Program-made: the position numbers and the translations under genes
The notes under the pieces: model-generated
What the model saw: the letters and a program-made list of their open reading frames with translations, nothing else
What the model was told of the DNA's origin: nothing
The model's database searches: none
In this document: piece by piece, positions 42,703 through 54,836 of the stretch
How the letters are laid out: each line of letters opens with the position of its first letter
Position numbering within the stretch: position 1 is the stretch's first letter
From: Niebla homalea
Lineage: Eukaryota > Ascomycota > Lecanoromycetes > Lecanorales > Ramalinaceae
Length of the DNA stretch: 64,000 nucleotides
Assembly: GCA_019925105.1 (NCBI GenBank)
Contig: JAHGAU010000035.1
Coordinates: 186,001 to 250,000 of the forward strand
Direction of reading: 5' to 3'

Positions 42703-45642
42703 CTAAAGTCCGTTCTCCTGCTTGAACCTTTCCCATGCTTCGTTGAGACTTGCAAAGACCGCGGCGCTAATCATCTTCTGCTCTGTGGTGGCTGTCGTGG
42801 GCAGCTAAGCACCTTGGTTAGACTCGCCGACACAATCCACTGATCATCCACTCACCTTATCCGGATGCACCTTTGCAATGCCCTTCATATACACAATCTT
42901 CACTTTCCCGGGCAATAGTACGTCCCCCATCCCCACCTTCTTCCACCCGGCGTCAGCCCAGAGCACGGTTTCCAGACTTGACAGCAAAGCTCGGAGGTTT
43001 CCCTCTTTGCCAGCCCGCCATTTCAGGATGCGGGCGTCGACTTGGTCTGCGAGTTTGAACTTTTCATCGTCGAGCTTGTCGGCTGCCGCGTTGGCTTCAC
43101 GGAGACGGGTAACGGCTTCGGCCGACTGAGCGGAGGATGGTGTTAGGTCGTTCAGAGCGGACGGGACTGGTCTGGGACGAGCTGGAGGTCTCTTCGCCGC
43201 GGGTGCGGCAGGTTCGGGTTTCGCGGCGTTTTCACAGCGGTTACGCCCGGCGATACTGGCGGAGCCGCCGATACCGGCTTCGACGCATGCTTTCCAGGAG
43301 CTCGCAGCGTCATTCCATCGTTCAAGCTGCTCAAGCGCTTCAGCCTGGCGCATCATGGCTTTACCCCAGTAGTCAGCCATTGGCTTGTTTCCTTCACCGC
43401 TACCGAGATCGATGATCTCGTTGGTACCACGCGAAGGGCCAATCAGGTCGATGGCGGTCTTGGCATCCGAGATACTGGCTTTGGGGTCTCCGGTCTTCAG
43501 GTGGGAAAGCGCGCGGTTGGTCAGGACAGGAAGAGTAAGGGGATGGGTCGGAGGTAGGGAAGAGAGCGCTCGTCCATAGAGAGTTGTGGCTTCAGCATAG
43601 TCTCCCCTCTTGAAAGCTTCGGTGCCAAGTTTGCGGGTAGAACTGGATTGCTGTATTGCAGACGGCGAGATTGAAGGTATGGTTCTCTTTGGTTCTGGCG
43701 CCCGTGTCAACGCAGGCGCTTCTTTAGATGGCGGCGGTCTGGCGGATATTGTTGCTTTTGAATTTGGCCGTGGCAGCACGTTAGAAGAAACGCTTTGGTC
43801 AGACCCGAACAGTAGATCTGGCTCTGTTTGTGCAGGTGGCGGTGGAGATGATGATAATGGTGGCTTAGCGCCAGCTCTACGCCGTCTTGCAGGGCTGACA
43901 TATGCTTGTGCCGCCTCGTCTTCAACAGCCTGTCGGCTCAGCTTCCTTCCGGGACCCTTTGTATTCATCTCTTGCGGGATTGGCGGGCGTCGTTGTTGGA
44001 TATCTCGTGGCCTCTCAGGTAGCTCATTTTGATCGCTTGAATCCAAGCGCGGCCGAGTAGCTGGCCCAGTAGCTGGCCCAATAGCGGCTTTTCTTGGGGG
44101 TCGAGCATCTCTCGACTCTAGTAGTAGGGCCTCATTGGTAACATTTGAGTCGGCTGCTGAGGGTCTGGGATGAGAGGGTAGACCATTGCTCGCTTGATGT
44201 CTCGTCGCTTGCCCTCCTTGTCGGACTTGGTCTGACCTCTGAACTCGACCGTGCATATCTCCATTCGCTTCTCGCATCCATTTCGGTTGATCATTGCCAC
44301 CCTCCGCATTGAACTCCGCAACAGCTTGATTGAGTTTCTTTGCACCTGTTTTCCACAAGGAGTTCGCCGTCTTGAAGAGGTTGTTGCCAAGCTCCTGAGC
44401 AAGCTGCGCGGGTTCTTTTTCGCTTTTGGCAGGCGATCGGCTATCCTGTCGGTGCCTCCCTGGACTTACTTGACCCTCCTCCTTCATCCAAGCTGGTCTT
44501 GAGCCTCCTGAGCCATGACTCTTCCTACGAGTCGCTTGTCGCCGGGCAGAATGGCCGTTTGATGAACCGGCTTGAGAGCTACTATGTTTTTGCTTTTCTT
44601 TGCGCGAATCTTCATGAGCTTGATTCAGTAGCCATCCAACAGCAGCTTGGACATCAGTGCCAGACTCCGTACTTTCAAGGGCCTGTCTCGATCGCTCGGC
44701 GGAAAAGCCCATATCGACGAGCTCAGCAGTCGCACGATCAAGTGGATCAGACGATGAGGCTGGACCTGATTGTGCAAGCTTCGCTTCTGGTGGCTCCGGC
44801 TTTGGAAAATCCGAAACCGGTCTGCCAAGGAGGCCCAGCACATCGTCGTCATCCTGCTGTTTGATGGGAGGCTTTGAAGTAGGCTTCTTCACGGGTGCTT
44901 GCACACCGAGACCGAATGGATCGTCATCATCGTTGAGAGTGTCTTCGAAAACGCCGTTGCCTGACAGAGGCGTCTTTGAAGGCTCCACAATCTTGGAGCT
45001 ATTGACCTGAGCATGATCTGAATCTTGGACGGGAGGCATGTGGCTCGATTTGTCGACGGGTGCAGTGGAGCTAAAAGCTGCCAAGAGATCTTCATCGTCG
45101 TTCGGAGATGCGTTTGAGATGATACCGTTGGGTATCCCTGTGCCCGGCCTATTGATGACTTTCGACAGGCTTTCAACACTGTTCTGCTGTAGGGCGGGGG
45201 ATGTTGGTGGCAATACTGCACCGTTAGGAGTCGAGCTTCGGGAAAGGTTCGCGGAGAAAGATGTATGCTGCGAGCCACCAAAATGACTGTCGAACTGTCT
45301 CCTCCTCTCTTCCTCGGCTTTGGCTTTTTGCTCTTGTATTGCATATTGCTGCTGTTGAAGCGATAGATTTTTCGTTGCTTGTGAGGAATTGAAACTCACA
45401 AGACTGGCGAAGCTATCGTTGACAGGGGTAATAGTTTTGCTTCCGGTATTGGAGCTGCTCATCGGTTTCTGACTTATGCCAATCGCTGTGACATTGGAGG
45501 GAGTCGATCTTCCGGAGACAGGCGGTGAGGGTTTGAAAGTTGCGAAGTAATTCCCCCTTGGACCTTGTCCGTGATTTCCATGATTGCCAGACAAAGCTGC
45601 CCCTTTCGGTGGCGCCCAATCCACACTGGATAGATCATCCAT
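42703..45642 (-). CDS. SWA2: Auxilin/SWA2-like clathrin-uncoating J-protein (UBA-TPR-J)
   Basis: Cofactor that recruits Hsp70 to uncoat clathrin vesicles. Exons are 45642..42856 and 42804..42703 (51-bp intron), 962 residues. The long N-terminal half is disordered, with DPF-like and NxF-like short motifs (DDDDPFGLGV) expected to bind clathrin or adaptors. A UBA domain follows near residue 300 (ATAELVDMGFSAERSRQALE). TPR repeats start near 665 (KLGTEAFKRGDYAEATTLYG) with a second helical pair (ALSHLKTGDPKASISDAKTA). The C-terminal J-like domain contains IVYMKGIAKVHPDK; its last helix is on exon 2 (MISAAVFASLNEAWERFKQE). The HPD motif is intact and domain order matches yeast Swa2. Confidence 0.94.
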
Positions 45643-47098
45643 GATTATCCAGGCTCATGAAGGCTGATCAAATTAATTCATCCATTTTCACGACTTGGCC
45701 TTCAGCACGAGTATGGCAAGCTGAGTTTTTTCGCCGAGTTTCATGTGGTTTCCTCCCGATTAGGTGTTTATGTGCAAGTACAAGAGACACAAGGTACCAT
45801 GCACGAGAACGAAGATTATGAAGAATGCCAAGCCCGCAGATTTACCGTGTCTGCTAGCGCCAGCCGCTTCATCCCTCACTGCCTCGACTGCTAGGATTCT
45901 ATCTCGTGTCGTTTACTGGCTTTGTTTTCTCCGATGGAGGCTCTTGAGGCTTTGTCTTAACAGAATATAATGCCATTGCTACGCTCGAATGTTTCCGATG
46001 CCATCATAATCTGTCATCAGACTTATCCTTTGCAATCCAGATCTGATGTCCCAGGTCCACTGAAATTGCATAATGATTTGGGCGCTTCTACGTGAAGTCA
46101 AAGATCAGATGGGGAAAGAGGCTGACGAGACGGTAATGAATGACCAGACTATCAGGACGACGACGTCAATCCGGTACGAGATGGAAGCCCCTTTGCAAGG
46201 AGGGTCTAGATGGCTTGGCTCAGGGTCTTCGATCAAGAGGGACTTTGCCAACAGATCCTAGCCACAATCTCATATGGCGCAAGCTGTCAAACCCACGACA
46301 ATGGTTGACCAGATAGACCTAGATCTCAGTGGAGAAAGCTGCGGTGTAACGTCGGGCAGCGAGATCCGGCACTGACTTGCATAGATCCTCCCGAACAGTC
46401 ATATTCCCTGGCTTTTGCGCAATCATGACAGCCTTGTGCATGTGACGAAGAGGCTCAAATTCTCCCATGTTGTCGGATTATGCCTGATTGCAGAGAACAA
46501 TCTGATGCTTTGCTGGCCCACTGCAACGGTTGATGCCAAATACCCCTAACCCAAAACAGTAGGGACTCTGGAATCCGTGGCAAGGATCCAATTGGTGAGG
46601 TAGATCCTAGCTGGGAAACAACGTGCGCTCTCGACGGGGAGAGGTGCCGACCCGTAGGAAGTGAGCTTAGAAATTAGGATTGCCTGGATACCAGGAATCC
46701 TGCGGCGCCGTTGATGCGTATTTACTCCAACCAGGTCACCCATCTGATCGCTCGAGACTAGAGAGACTTGCTATTCCATGCGCAAAAGTCAATCAAGACC
46801 TAAAGAATTGGGTGCTAGGTAGGCCAGGCTCCCAGGCTCCCGAGGGTCCCCTCATTGACTCCACTGTCCCAATTGAAGCTCCACTTAATCCGTACATCTT
46901 CCGAACCCCTTTAAGACCGCAATATCTTCCAATCACTTTCCCCCTCACTTTGAACGCTACTGCTGCATAAGTAGCCAAGGCGCATGACCTACCTTTCCTA
47001 CTCGTCTCCAACCGAGAGAACATTCCACTTGCGCAACCCACAATCCCGGTTTTCATACTCATTCCCCCTTATCATTGGTGACTACTGACTAGCCTACA
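45643..47098. other. Long intergenic, no gene seen
   Basis: About 1.46 kb between the divergent auxilin and URC4 genes. Frames of 60-96 codons exist on both strands but overlap and show no conserved motif. Both promoters lie here. Confidence 0.45.
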
Positions 47099-48754
47099 AT
47101 GGGGCTCTTCAAGAACAAGTCTTCGAAATCGGTCAACAGTGATACTGCCGCCAAGAGCAACAGGACAAGCAATAGCTCCTTAAAGTCTCCGGGACTGAAC
47201 AAAGGCGCCAATGGCTCTTCCTTCACCTCATTACCGTCAGTGCCAGACACACCCCTGCCTGCCCCTCCTGATCCGACCCTCGACCCTGCAGCCTACCTTC
47301 GGAGTATCAACTCAGTAAGAGACCGGACTAAGCTCGTATATCAGCGGGCGAAAAGAAACCAGTTGGCCCACTTTGACGTCGATCCATCAAAGTTCAGAGA
47401 CACTGCCGATTATGTTGTCTCCATCATCAAGGTCAGTAAAATGCTCTCGTCTCAACGATGATGATATTGACTGACACCATCGTTTAGAGAGATTATGCTC
47501 CAGACTACACGCAAATCCCTGCTCATGGAAGGTGGCAACATTTTGAAGCTGGAGGTCGACCTAGGATAGACCAGCTGGTCCTGACATGGCCCTCTACAGT
47601 CGACAAGCAGGAGAGGACACGAAGACTCCTGGACCTTTTCTTAGTTTCAGTCCTCCTTGATGCCGGAGCAGGCCAAAGATGGTCGTACAAATCAAAGGAG
47701 TCAGGCAAATTCTACCGGAGGAGTGAAGGGCTCGCTGTGGCTAGCATCGAGATGTTCAAGCAAGGCTACTTCAGCAGCGACGAGGCGAACCCGTGTCAAG
47801 TAGACGCCGTGGGACTGAAGAGACTCAACCCTTCCCAGCTTGCTCGAGGCCTACAAATCTCCGAAAGCAATTCCATTGCCGGATTTGAAGGGAGAGCAGG
47901 CTTGCTGTCACGCCTGGGTGACGCTCTCCGAAACCCAAAGTATTTCGGCAGCGCGGGTCGGCCAGGGCACATGTTGGGTAGGGTTCTCAATTCACAACAT
48001 GTGGCATGGAGTTGACCGCTTCATAGATTTCCTCATTTCACACCCCTCCACGGTAGCTTCAGCTGTGCCGATAGTCACAGTCCCTACTCTATGGTCCATC
48101 CTCGTGGACGGCCTCGGCAAAGTCTGGCCATCAACACGGACGGCGATCGACGGCGTTTCCTTGGGTGATGCATGGCCTTGCTCATCAATGCCGCCATCCC
48201 CGCCGTCGCTACCATGGGAAAATATTGTCCCCTTTCACAAACTCACACAGTGGCTTTGCTATTCGCTGATGACGCCCATGACCAAAGGCATGAATGTTCA
48301 ATTCGCAGGCACCGAGCTCCTCACTGGACTGCCAGAGTACAGAAATGGGGGTCTGCTCGTCGACACGGGATTGCTCACACTGAAAGATGATGACATGAAA
48401 CGAGGCATTAAAGCATATAAAGATAACGCCACCGTCAGGGGGCAGCCCAATATGGAAGTTGTGCCGCTCTTCTCAACAGAGGACGATGTGATTGTGGAGT
48501 GGAGAGCAGTGACTGTTGGATTCTTAGATGACTTGTTGATTGAAGTCAATGGCACTCTAGGGCTGTCAGGGGGAGACAAGCTGAGTCTGGCACAAATGCT
48601 AGAGGCTGGCAGCTGGAAAGTATGTTTCTGCTACTTTTCCCAGTCATGATGATTGCTGATACGTCAATAGAGTGGGAGAGAATTGGCGGAAGTATCCAGG
48701 CCAAACACGAAGGAGCCCCCAATCATGATCATGTCGGATGGCACTGTCTTCTAG
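47099..48754 (+). CDS. URC4: URC4-like uracil catabolism protein (DUF1688)
   Basis: Member of the DUF1688 family, whose yeast member Urc4 acts in the uracil-degradation (URC) pathway; its reaction is not established. Exons are 47099..47431, 47488..47977, 48027..48619 and 48671..48754, 499 residues. Introns of 49-56 bp have CTGAC-type branch sites. A Ser-rich N-terminus (MGLFKNKSSKSVNSDTAAKS) precedes AAYLRSINSVRDRTKLVYQR. The core has LLDAGAGQRWSYKSKESG, VASIEMFKQGYFSS, IAGFEGRAGLLSRLGDAL, DGVSLGDAWPCSS, GTELLTGLPEYRNGGL and LSLAQMLEAGSWK. The last exon gives ELAEVSRPNTKEPPIM and ends at GTVF. Every block of the family is present. No other URC gene is adjacent. Confidence 0.94.
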
Positions 48755-49249
48755 AAAAAAAACTTCGAATCGGAGACGTCCTTGTGCGAGATTTGGATTT
48801 TGGACGTGGAGATTGTTCGGCTAATGAGAATGATGATAACGCGCAAAGAGGGGACGGTCCTTTCAATTGACTGGCATTTGCTCAATCTTACAGTATATGA
48901 TACCACACCTTTAGACTACTCTTAGTCAAAACACTTTAACAATTGCAATTTCCAAGCAGCACCATACTGCCACCAGCTTTGTCCTCTTGCATGGCGTAGG
49001 AATACATGCGCCCACAATGACGTAGTGCAAAGACCGCCGCTTTCAAGCTCTCCCAGCTCCCAAGGCTCCCAAGGCCAAGGCTCCCCACTTCTAAAACCAT
49101 CATCAATATAAAAAATGCTTGCGCAAACAAAAGGTCGTTTATCCTCGGCGATGCCCTCGCGACAAGAGTATGAATTATTTCAACTACCCTCAAGGCCCTC
49201 GTCTTGACTGACCATACCTCACGTAACGGCTTGGTGAAAAACATTCAAG
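48755..49249. other. Intergenic, no gene seen
   Basis: About 500 bp between URC4 and GTR1 on the same strand. A short run of overlapping CTCCCAAGGC-like units lies near 49052-49085. GTR1 promoter region. Confidence 0.4.
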
Positions 49250-50283
49250 ATGGAGAATCTCAAGACCAAGCCAGCAAAGAAGAAGATCCTGCTCATGGGC
49301 AAGTCTGGCTCTGGCAAATCCTCAATGAGAAGCATCATCTTCAGTAATTTCGTCGCCAAAGATGTCCGCCGCTTGGGCGCCACAATCGATGTGGAGCATG
49401 CGCAATTCAAGTTCCTGGGAAACCTGATCCTCAATCTGTGGGACTGTGGAGGGTGCGCTTGACCTCCGTCATCGCTTCTCTGAGGGCTAGCTTGACTGAC
49501 ATGCTCTCATCCTGTAGACAAGACGCTTTCACAGAGACCTACCTCACCTCCCAAAAGTCCCACGTCTTCAGCGAAGTCGGTGTGCTCATCTATGTCTTCG
49601 ACACCGAATCCCGCCAGTTCCACCCCCCCAACTCCAAAATAGATCTCGACACCTACGCACATATCATCAACGCCCTACATCAATATTCTCCACAGGCCCA
49701 TGTGTTCTGCCTTGTGCACAAAATGGATCTCGTGCCGAACGAGCGAAGAGATGAATTCCTAGACAACAAGAGCATCCTGATCAACGATTACTCGGGCGGC
49801 TTCAGAGACGCTGTCAGAACATATGGGACGAGCATCTGGGATCAGACGCTGTACCTGGCTTGGGGAGATATAGTGCAATGCCTCACCCCCAACCTAGACG
49901 TCATGCGCAACTACCTGTCCAAGCTCGGGCAAGCCACCAAAGCCGAGGAGATCGTCCTCTTCGAACGCGCCACATTCTTGAGGGTCACGGACGTCACGAC
50001 GCCCACTGGGGAGGAGAACCCTTACTCCGACCGTTTCGAGCGGTTGAGCAACCTCATCAAGACATTCAAGCACTCCCTGCAGATGTACACGGGCCAGGGG
50101 GCAAGTCATCCGTTCGGCGAGTTCACAATCAGCTGTCCAAGATTCAATTTGGTCTTGAGTCGGCTGACTCCCAACACATACGTCTTGGTCGTCCTGCCGC
50201 CTGGGGCGATGGAGTTGGTCAACACGAGGCTGAACATTATGGGCGTGAGGGATGGCTTGGCTGCGTTGGACCAGCCTGGATGA
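49250..50283 (+). CDS. GTR1: Rag GTPase Gtr1 (RagA/B-type)
   Basis: GTPase of the vacuolar EGO complex that reports amino-acid supply to TORC1. Exons are 49250..49452 and 49518..50283, 322 residues, 65-bp intron. N-terminal [20 protein letters not shown] contains the P-loop. The switch region [20 protein letters not shown] and [13 protein letters not shown] (G3, interrupted by the intron) follow, then [10 protein letters not shown] and CLVHKMDLV (HKMD, the Rag-type G4). The C-terminal roadblock-like domain includes [20 protein letters not shown]. The HKMD motif and length match Gtr1/RagA rather than Gtr2/RagC. Splice phase restores the invariant CGGQDAF. Confidence 0.96.
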
Positions 50284-52500
50284 AAATCTTGAGCGCGACA
50301 CGAGGAATATTTAGAATCAAAGACTCTCGGACGATCACCCCGATCGTAAGTCACGGTCGACTGCTGAAGACCAAATTAATAGGCCAATCGAGCGAATCCC
50401 AAGATTCTAACACACCCGGAGTATTGGGCGCCACATTGGATATATCAAGCGATTGCATTGAGTCGGACAGTCCAGCGCAATCCTACTCCAGCAAATACGA
50501 ACTCGCGCCGTGAGTATGCCTCGAAGGAAACAAATCCCTGCAGTAATGCTACAATGCATCCGCTCTTGGGTAAGAAGGAAATCGTGAGCAAGACCATAAA
50601 GCCGCAAACGCATTTCGGCAAAAACGGTACACATCTGCAAAGCGCAGCAAATATCTATCCAGCTACATCGCGTCGCCCATGAATTGAACAAAATGTCTCT
50701 CCCAAAAAAATTTCCCCCCTACATACATAGTAGGTAGCAATCATAACTCCTTACTCCAACCTATCAATCATCCCTGAATATACCAAGCATCTTTCAAACC
50801 GATGCAAAACACAGACTATACTTCCTGCCCCACTTCTCGAGAACGCGACTTTCCTCCCGATTGCAATCGCGCTCGCGAACATACATATATTTTCCCCAGA
50901 TATTCCGCACACACCCCTCTAACCCCCTTCCGTTCTAGCACCCTTCCCCCTCCCCTATCTCCGCCCCCCCCCTCCTTCTTCCCACCCCAAGTCCCCAACC
51001 ACACCTCATCGCTTTTAGAACATCAACCCTCCTTCGCCTTTGGTCCGCGGAAGCCCCTACAAAACACAACATAACACACACGACACATAATACACAATAT
51101 ATAATATACACCCAGCAATCCGAGACCCCACTCACGAATCAACTTGCTCACTCACCCCCCCTCCTCTTCTTCCTCTCCATACCCACTCACTCACTTATCC
51201 ACCCACTCACTCACCCACTCACTCACTCGCTCACTCACTCACTTACTACATCCCACTCACTTACTACATCCCACTCACTCACTTACTCACTCACTCACTT
51301 ACTCACCCACTCACGTACTCACTCACTTACTCCACCCCTCCTCTTCTATCCTTTCCATACCCATTCACTCACTCACTCACTTATTCACTTACGCCCCTCC
51401 CTCTTCTTCCTGTTTATACTCACTCACCCACTCACTCACTCACTCACTCACTACATCCCACTCACTCGTGCCCCCTCCTCTTCTTCCTCTCCATACTCAC
51501 TCCCTTACTCACTCACCCACTCACTCACTCACTCACTCACTCACTCACTCACTCACTCACTCACTCACTCACTCACTCACTTACCCCCTCCTCTTCTTCC
51601 TCTCCATACCCATTCACTTACTCACCCTCTCCTCTCCATACCCACTCACTCACCCACTCACTCACTCCATCCCATTTACATGAAAAAGAATTTCCAAACA
51701 AAGGGCCAGCCAAGCAGCCCCCCCCCCCCACCCCTCAAAAAAGAAAAACGGTCCCAGATGTATGTATATGTATGTATTTAAGGACTGGACTGCACTGGTG
51801 ATGTATATGTATGGTTGTATGGTGGGATATATCTCATTCTTGTCTGTCGAGCTTAATCTAACCTTTTTTTTCTTTTTTCTCTTTTTTTTCTTTTGGGTGG
51901 GAAAAGAACATATGAATTCGTTACCGAAGCGTGTCACCCGCCAACGATCATGTTCCCGCCGAGAATCTGGGTGGGGGGGGTTGGGAATATTTGGCTGTGC
52001 TGTGCTGTGTGCTGTTGGTATATTTTTTTGGGTTTTCTATAGAAGAGTACGTAAGGGGGATGGGGATGGAAAAGGGAAAAGTGGGTATATGAAACTATTG
52101 AGCCGTTATGACGCTTGAATATACAAGATAGGCACGGGATAAAAGGGATTGATATTCTAGTTGACTGAATGTATTAATGTGATATGCATGAGGGAGTTAA
52201 TTGTTATCAGACTTTGATTGAATGAGTGTGGTCGCCTGTTGTGACGCTCGAAATTGCGAGGCATTCTGGGGGGTTGGAAATGGTTGACAGGGTGCTATGT
52301 AATGAATGTGGTTGGGCCGTTGTAATGCTTTGGTGTGTGAGGCACGCTATGGGGCTGCAAGGCTGAGTGTGGTGTGTAATGACGTGTGGTGAGCTGTGAT
52401 GACGCCTGAGTGTGAGGAAGCACAAGGGCGGCATTCACCGACATGAGCGGTTGGGCCTGGTGAGGAGGCCGTTGATCGGAGACGCTCCTTTCAGTGTAAC
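50284..52500. other. Gene-poor block with microsatellite
   Basis: About 2.2 kb without a credible gene. It holds the ACTC microsatellite (separate entry), a C-rich tract near 50935-50990, a T-rich tract near 51862-51895 and a G-run near 51971. The long open frame through the microsatellite is an artefact of a repeat lacking stop codons. Confidence 0.6.
51140..51672 (+). repeat. ACTC tetranucleotide microsatellite, interrupted
   Basis: About 530 bp dominated by tandem CACT/ACTC units, with interruptions such as CCTCCTCTTCTTCC and CCATACCCA that themselves recur five or more times. The longest clean run is about 51515-51580. The recurring spacer points to a higher-order unit (ACTC run plus CT-rich spacer), i.e. 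a young local expansion. Confidence 0.92.
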
Positions 52501-53106
52501 TCATGTGGATATCGGCTGTGGAAAATCCGTCCGGCATTTCCGGCATCGCGTTTTTTTCCCATCAAGGGGTAGGTGATGGCATGCTAGCCAGTCCACGGGT
52601 GGCATCTTGCCATGGTGAAAAGCGAAACTCTGCTGCCAATCTACGAAGGCTCCGAACTTCTGATTCATGGCCAAACTTATTTCATAGCGGCCGAGCCAGA
52701 ACATCGCGCGTCGAGCCGTGGCGAACGCTGCCTCGTCGAGGATATCACCTGGCTGATAGTCCGATGTACTGGAGAGCTGCAGGCCAGTCGTATTATTATA
52801 GGTTTCGGTTATGATCTGGTTGTCAAGCTCGGATAGCGCTCGCTTCTTCTCTTCGACTACAAGTCGCTGTTCGTTCGTCAAGCACGTCACTGGACATAAT
52901 CGTAAGCTTCCGGAGTTGAGGGACAGATCTGCAGAGGCAAGCTTACGACAGTGATCTAGTCTGACATCATGGGCTGCGCATTTGTAGACGTTACCATGTC
53001 TTGATTTACACTCAGTGCAACGGAGCGGAGCAAAGGTGTCGGGGTCGTAAAGGATTTGTTTGCATCCACAAGCCCACATCACCCGTACCCATGGATTATC
53101 AGACAT
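52501..53106 (-). CDS. Small Cys-rich orphan protein A (W-x-C-x-C)
   Basis: I recognise no family. It is a single exon of 201 residues with an ATG at 53106 in CCAACATG context. The N-terminus is MSDNPWVRVMWACGCKQILY, with a W-x-C-G-C core, followed by LRCTECKSRHGNVYKC (CxxC plus C) and later CPVTC; the C-terminus has another CRKC pair. The cysteine pairs suggest metal binding. There is no signal peptide, so it is not an obvious secreted effector. The middle is helical (EQRLVVEEKKRALSELDNQI, ARRAMFWLGRYEISLAMNQK). It is the first of three same-strand neighbours sharing the W-x-C-x-C start. Confidence 0.72.
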   Translation of the reverse strand: MSDNPWVRVMWACGCKQILYDPDTFAPLRCTECKSRHGNVYKCAAHDVRLDHCRKLASADLSLNSGSLRLCPVTCLTNEQRLVVEEKKRALSELDNQIITETYNNTTGLQLSSTSDYQPGDILDEAAFATARRAMFWLGRYEISLAMNQKFGAFVDWQQSFAFHHGKMPPVDWLACHHLPLDGKKTRCRKCRTDFPQPIST

Positions 53107-53710
53107 GTTGGTGTGGTGGCTGCGGGCTAAAGCCTTGACTAATATCAGCTTTGATCAGAGAGGAGCAGGGTTACTCACCTTTCCAAGAGATAACAGCAAA
53201 ACCAGAAAAATGTCTGACACGGAGATATCAAGGACGGATCGTTCAGCCAGGCAGGCAACGGCCTTAAGAATTGCCCTTTCAAATTCTTGTACCACAATGC
53301 CGCACAGAAGTCCATGCCTCACCAGCGTCACTTTGGAGCCCGCAACTGGTCCATTGAGGAGCTGAAACGGCGGAAATCTTGAGACATCAAGACACTGGAG
53401 GTCGGTGACATGCAGTCCCTGATTCGGGGCGACTGTGAATATGCTCTTGCGTACCCATTGCGTAAGCAGGTATGAAGCGTTTCCGTTTCATGCTTGAGAG
53501 ACTTTTGGATTTGTGTTTTCACACTTCTGTGTCTCACCTGGGAGAGTTTTTGAGCATATAATAGGCAGATGGTGTTCACGCGACTGGGACAACGAAACAC
53601 AGGCACTCTAGTTCCAGAATCGTTTCAATCATTGCACCAGACCTCGCCCCTCCCAATCCCCCGCATCTGCACCCCGAATCCCGCCGTCACACAAGCTCCC
53701 CAAGAAGGAA
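53107..53710. other. Intergenic, no gene seen
   Basis: About 600 bp between orphan genes B and A. Short frames only; promoter of gene A. Confidence 0.4.
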
Positions 53711-54283
53711 TCAGTCATATTCAGGCCCTAGGTCCGGCTGGAAACCTGGACAACCAGGCATCACCCAATCAAGCTCCCGAGCGAACTGTCCCACCTCGTC
53801 CATGGTCCGCTGGACCCTCTGAACCAACCTCATCGCGATGTGTTCCCCGTAATATTTCTCGAACCCATCGATCCATCCCCTAGCATGTTGGATCGTGTCC
53901 TCCAGATCCAGATTGCGATCGTCGTCCCATTTATCCTCCATCCAGCGCCTGGCTTGATCGGGCAGCCTGCGGGTCACCCCTATGTATACGAATCTGCGGA
54001 ACAGGAGCAGGCATCTTACTGGCGGGATCGTTAGAAATCTGTGTTGGCGGCGTGTCTGTGGAAGGTGGAGGGGCCTTACGGCAGCAAAGTGGGCGGGTTC
54101 TTGAGGTTTGGACTCTGCACGTGAGTTGAGCTTTGGATTTTCAATGTACGATTGGTGCATGAAGGGCGAGGAGGGGGAGGACCTTCTGTAGGGCGGAGGG
54201 CAGACGTAGACATCGTTGCAGAAAACGTATTTGTAGTCTTGCTGGCAGCCGCAGCGCCATTTGAAGAAGGTTTGATAGCACAT
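53711..54283 (-). CDS. Small Cys-rich orphan protein B (W-x-C-x-C)
   Basis: No family recognised. The frame continues upstream of 54283 without an ATG, and the ATG at 54283 gives MCYQTFFKWRCGCQQDYKYV followed by FCNDVYVC, very like the starts of its two neighbours. Read without introns it is 190 residues. After a Ser/Pro-rich linker comes a charged helical tail (RRWMEDKWDDDRNLDLEDTI, EKYYGEHIAMRLVQRVQRTM). A GTAAGG donor with a TTCTAAC branch and CAG acceptor lies at 54021-53959, but splicing it out gives an immediate stop. I keep the intron-free reading with low confidence in the middle part. Confidence 0.58.
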   Translation of the reverse strand: MCYQTFFKWRCGCQQDYKYVFCNDVYVCPPPYRRSSPSSPFMHQSYIENPKLNSRAESKPQEPAHFAAVRPLHLPQTRRQHRFLTIPPVRCLLLFRRFVYIGVTRRLPDQARRWMEDKWDDDRNLDLEDTIQHARGWIDGFEKYYGEHIAMRLVQRVQRTMDEVGQFARELDWVMPGCPGFQPDLGPEYD

Positions 54284-54836
54284 CGTGGGGACAGGTTGGA
54301 TTGGGGCAGCGCGAAAGGGAGGTGGAGATGTAGTCAGAATGGCTTGGTGTAAATGGATATGTTTAGCGAGCGTGGCCTTTGATGCTGAATCAATATAATG
54401 ATGCAACCATGGTTTGGAAATATGTCTTCCTCGCAAAATCGATAGATGCCTGGAGGACAGGAAGATCGAAATGGGATTCAATGCGACCAACGTGCTATAT
54501 CTTGAAGATCTGGAAGATGCGGAAGGTGCAGGTTCAACGGCTCAAGTACTGCGACTGCTGAATCGGGATGCCTCAAATACTGGTGCGAGGACGAAAGGCT
54601 GAGGCTGGATTCCGGCCTGTTTAAACACAGGCTGCATAGTTGCAGCCCGATTGTGTCGCCTGTAGACCTACGCTTCGATAGCTGAGATGTAGCCTCTGGT
54701 TGGGCAAAACGCGTTGATGCGGAGGCTTCACGTTCCAGACGTCTCTCTTGATCCTGGACCTCTTGATCGAGCTCCGCTATATTGCCCCATGGGTCCCAAT
54801 TGCCTTCCAAGACTTCCATCCGTCTTCGCCTGCACT
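54284..54836. other. Intergenic between orphan genes C and B
   Basis: About 550 bp. A minus-strand frame (54478..54936) has some coding-like character but overlaps the last exon of gene C in another frame; I treat it as non-coding. Confidence 0.35.

Noticed and set aside
51144..51683. 179-codon plus-strand frame rich in Thr/His/Ser/Leu
   Set aside because: It is simply the ACTC microsatellite, whose unit has no stop codon in that frame.
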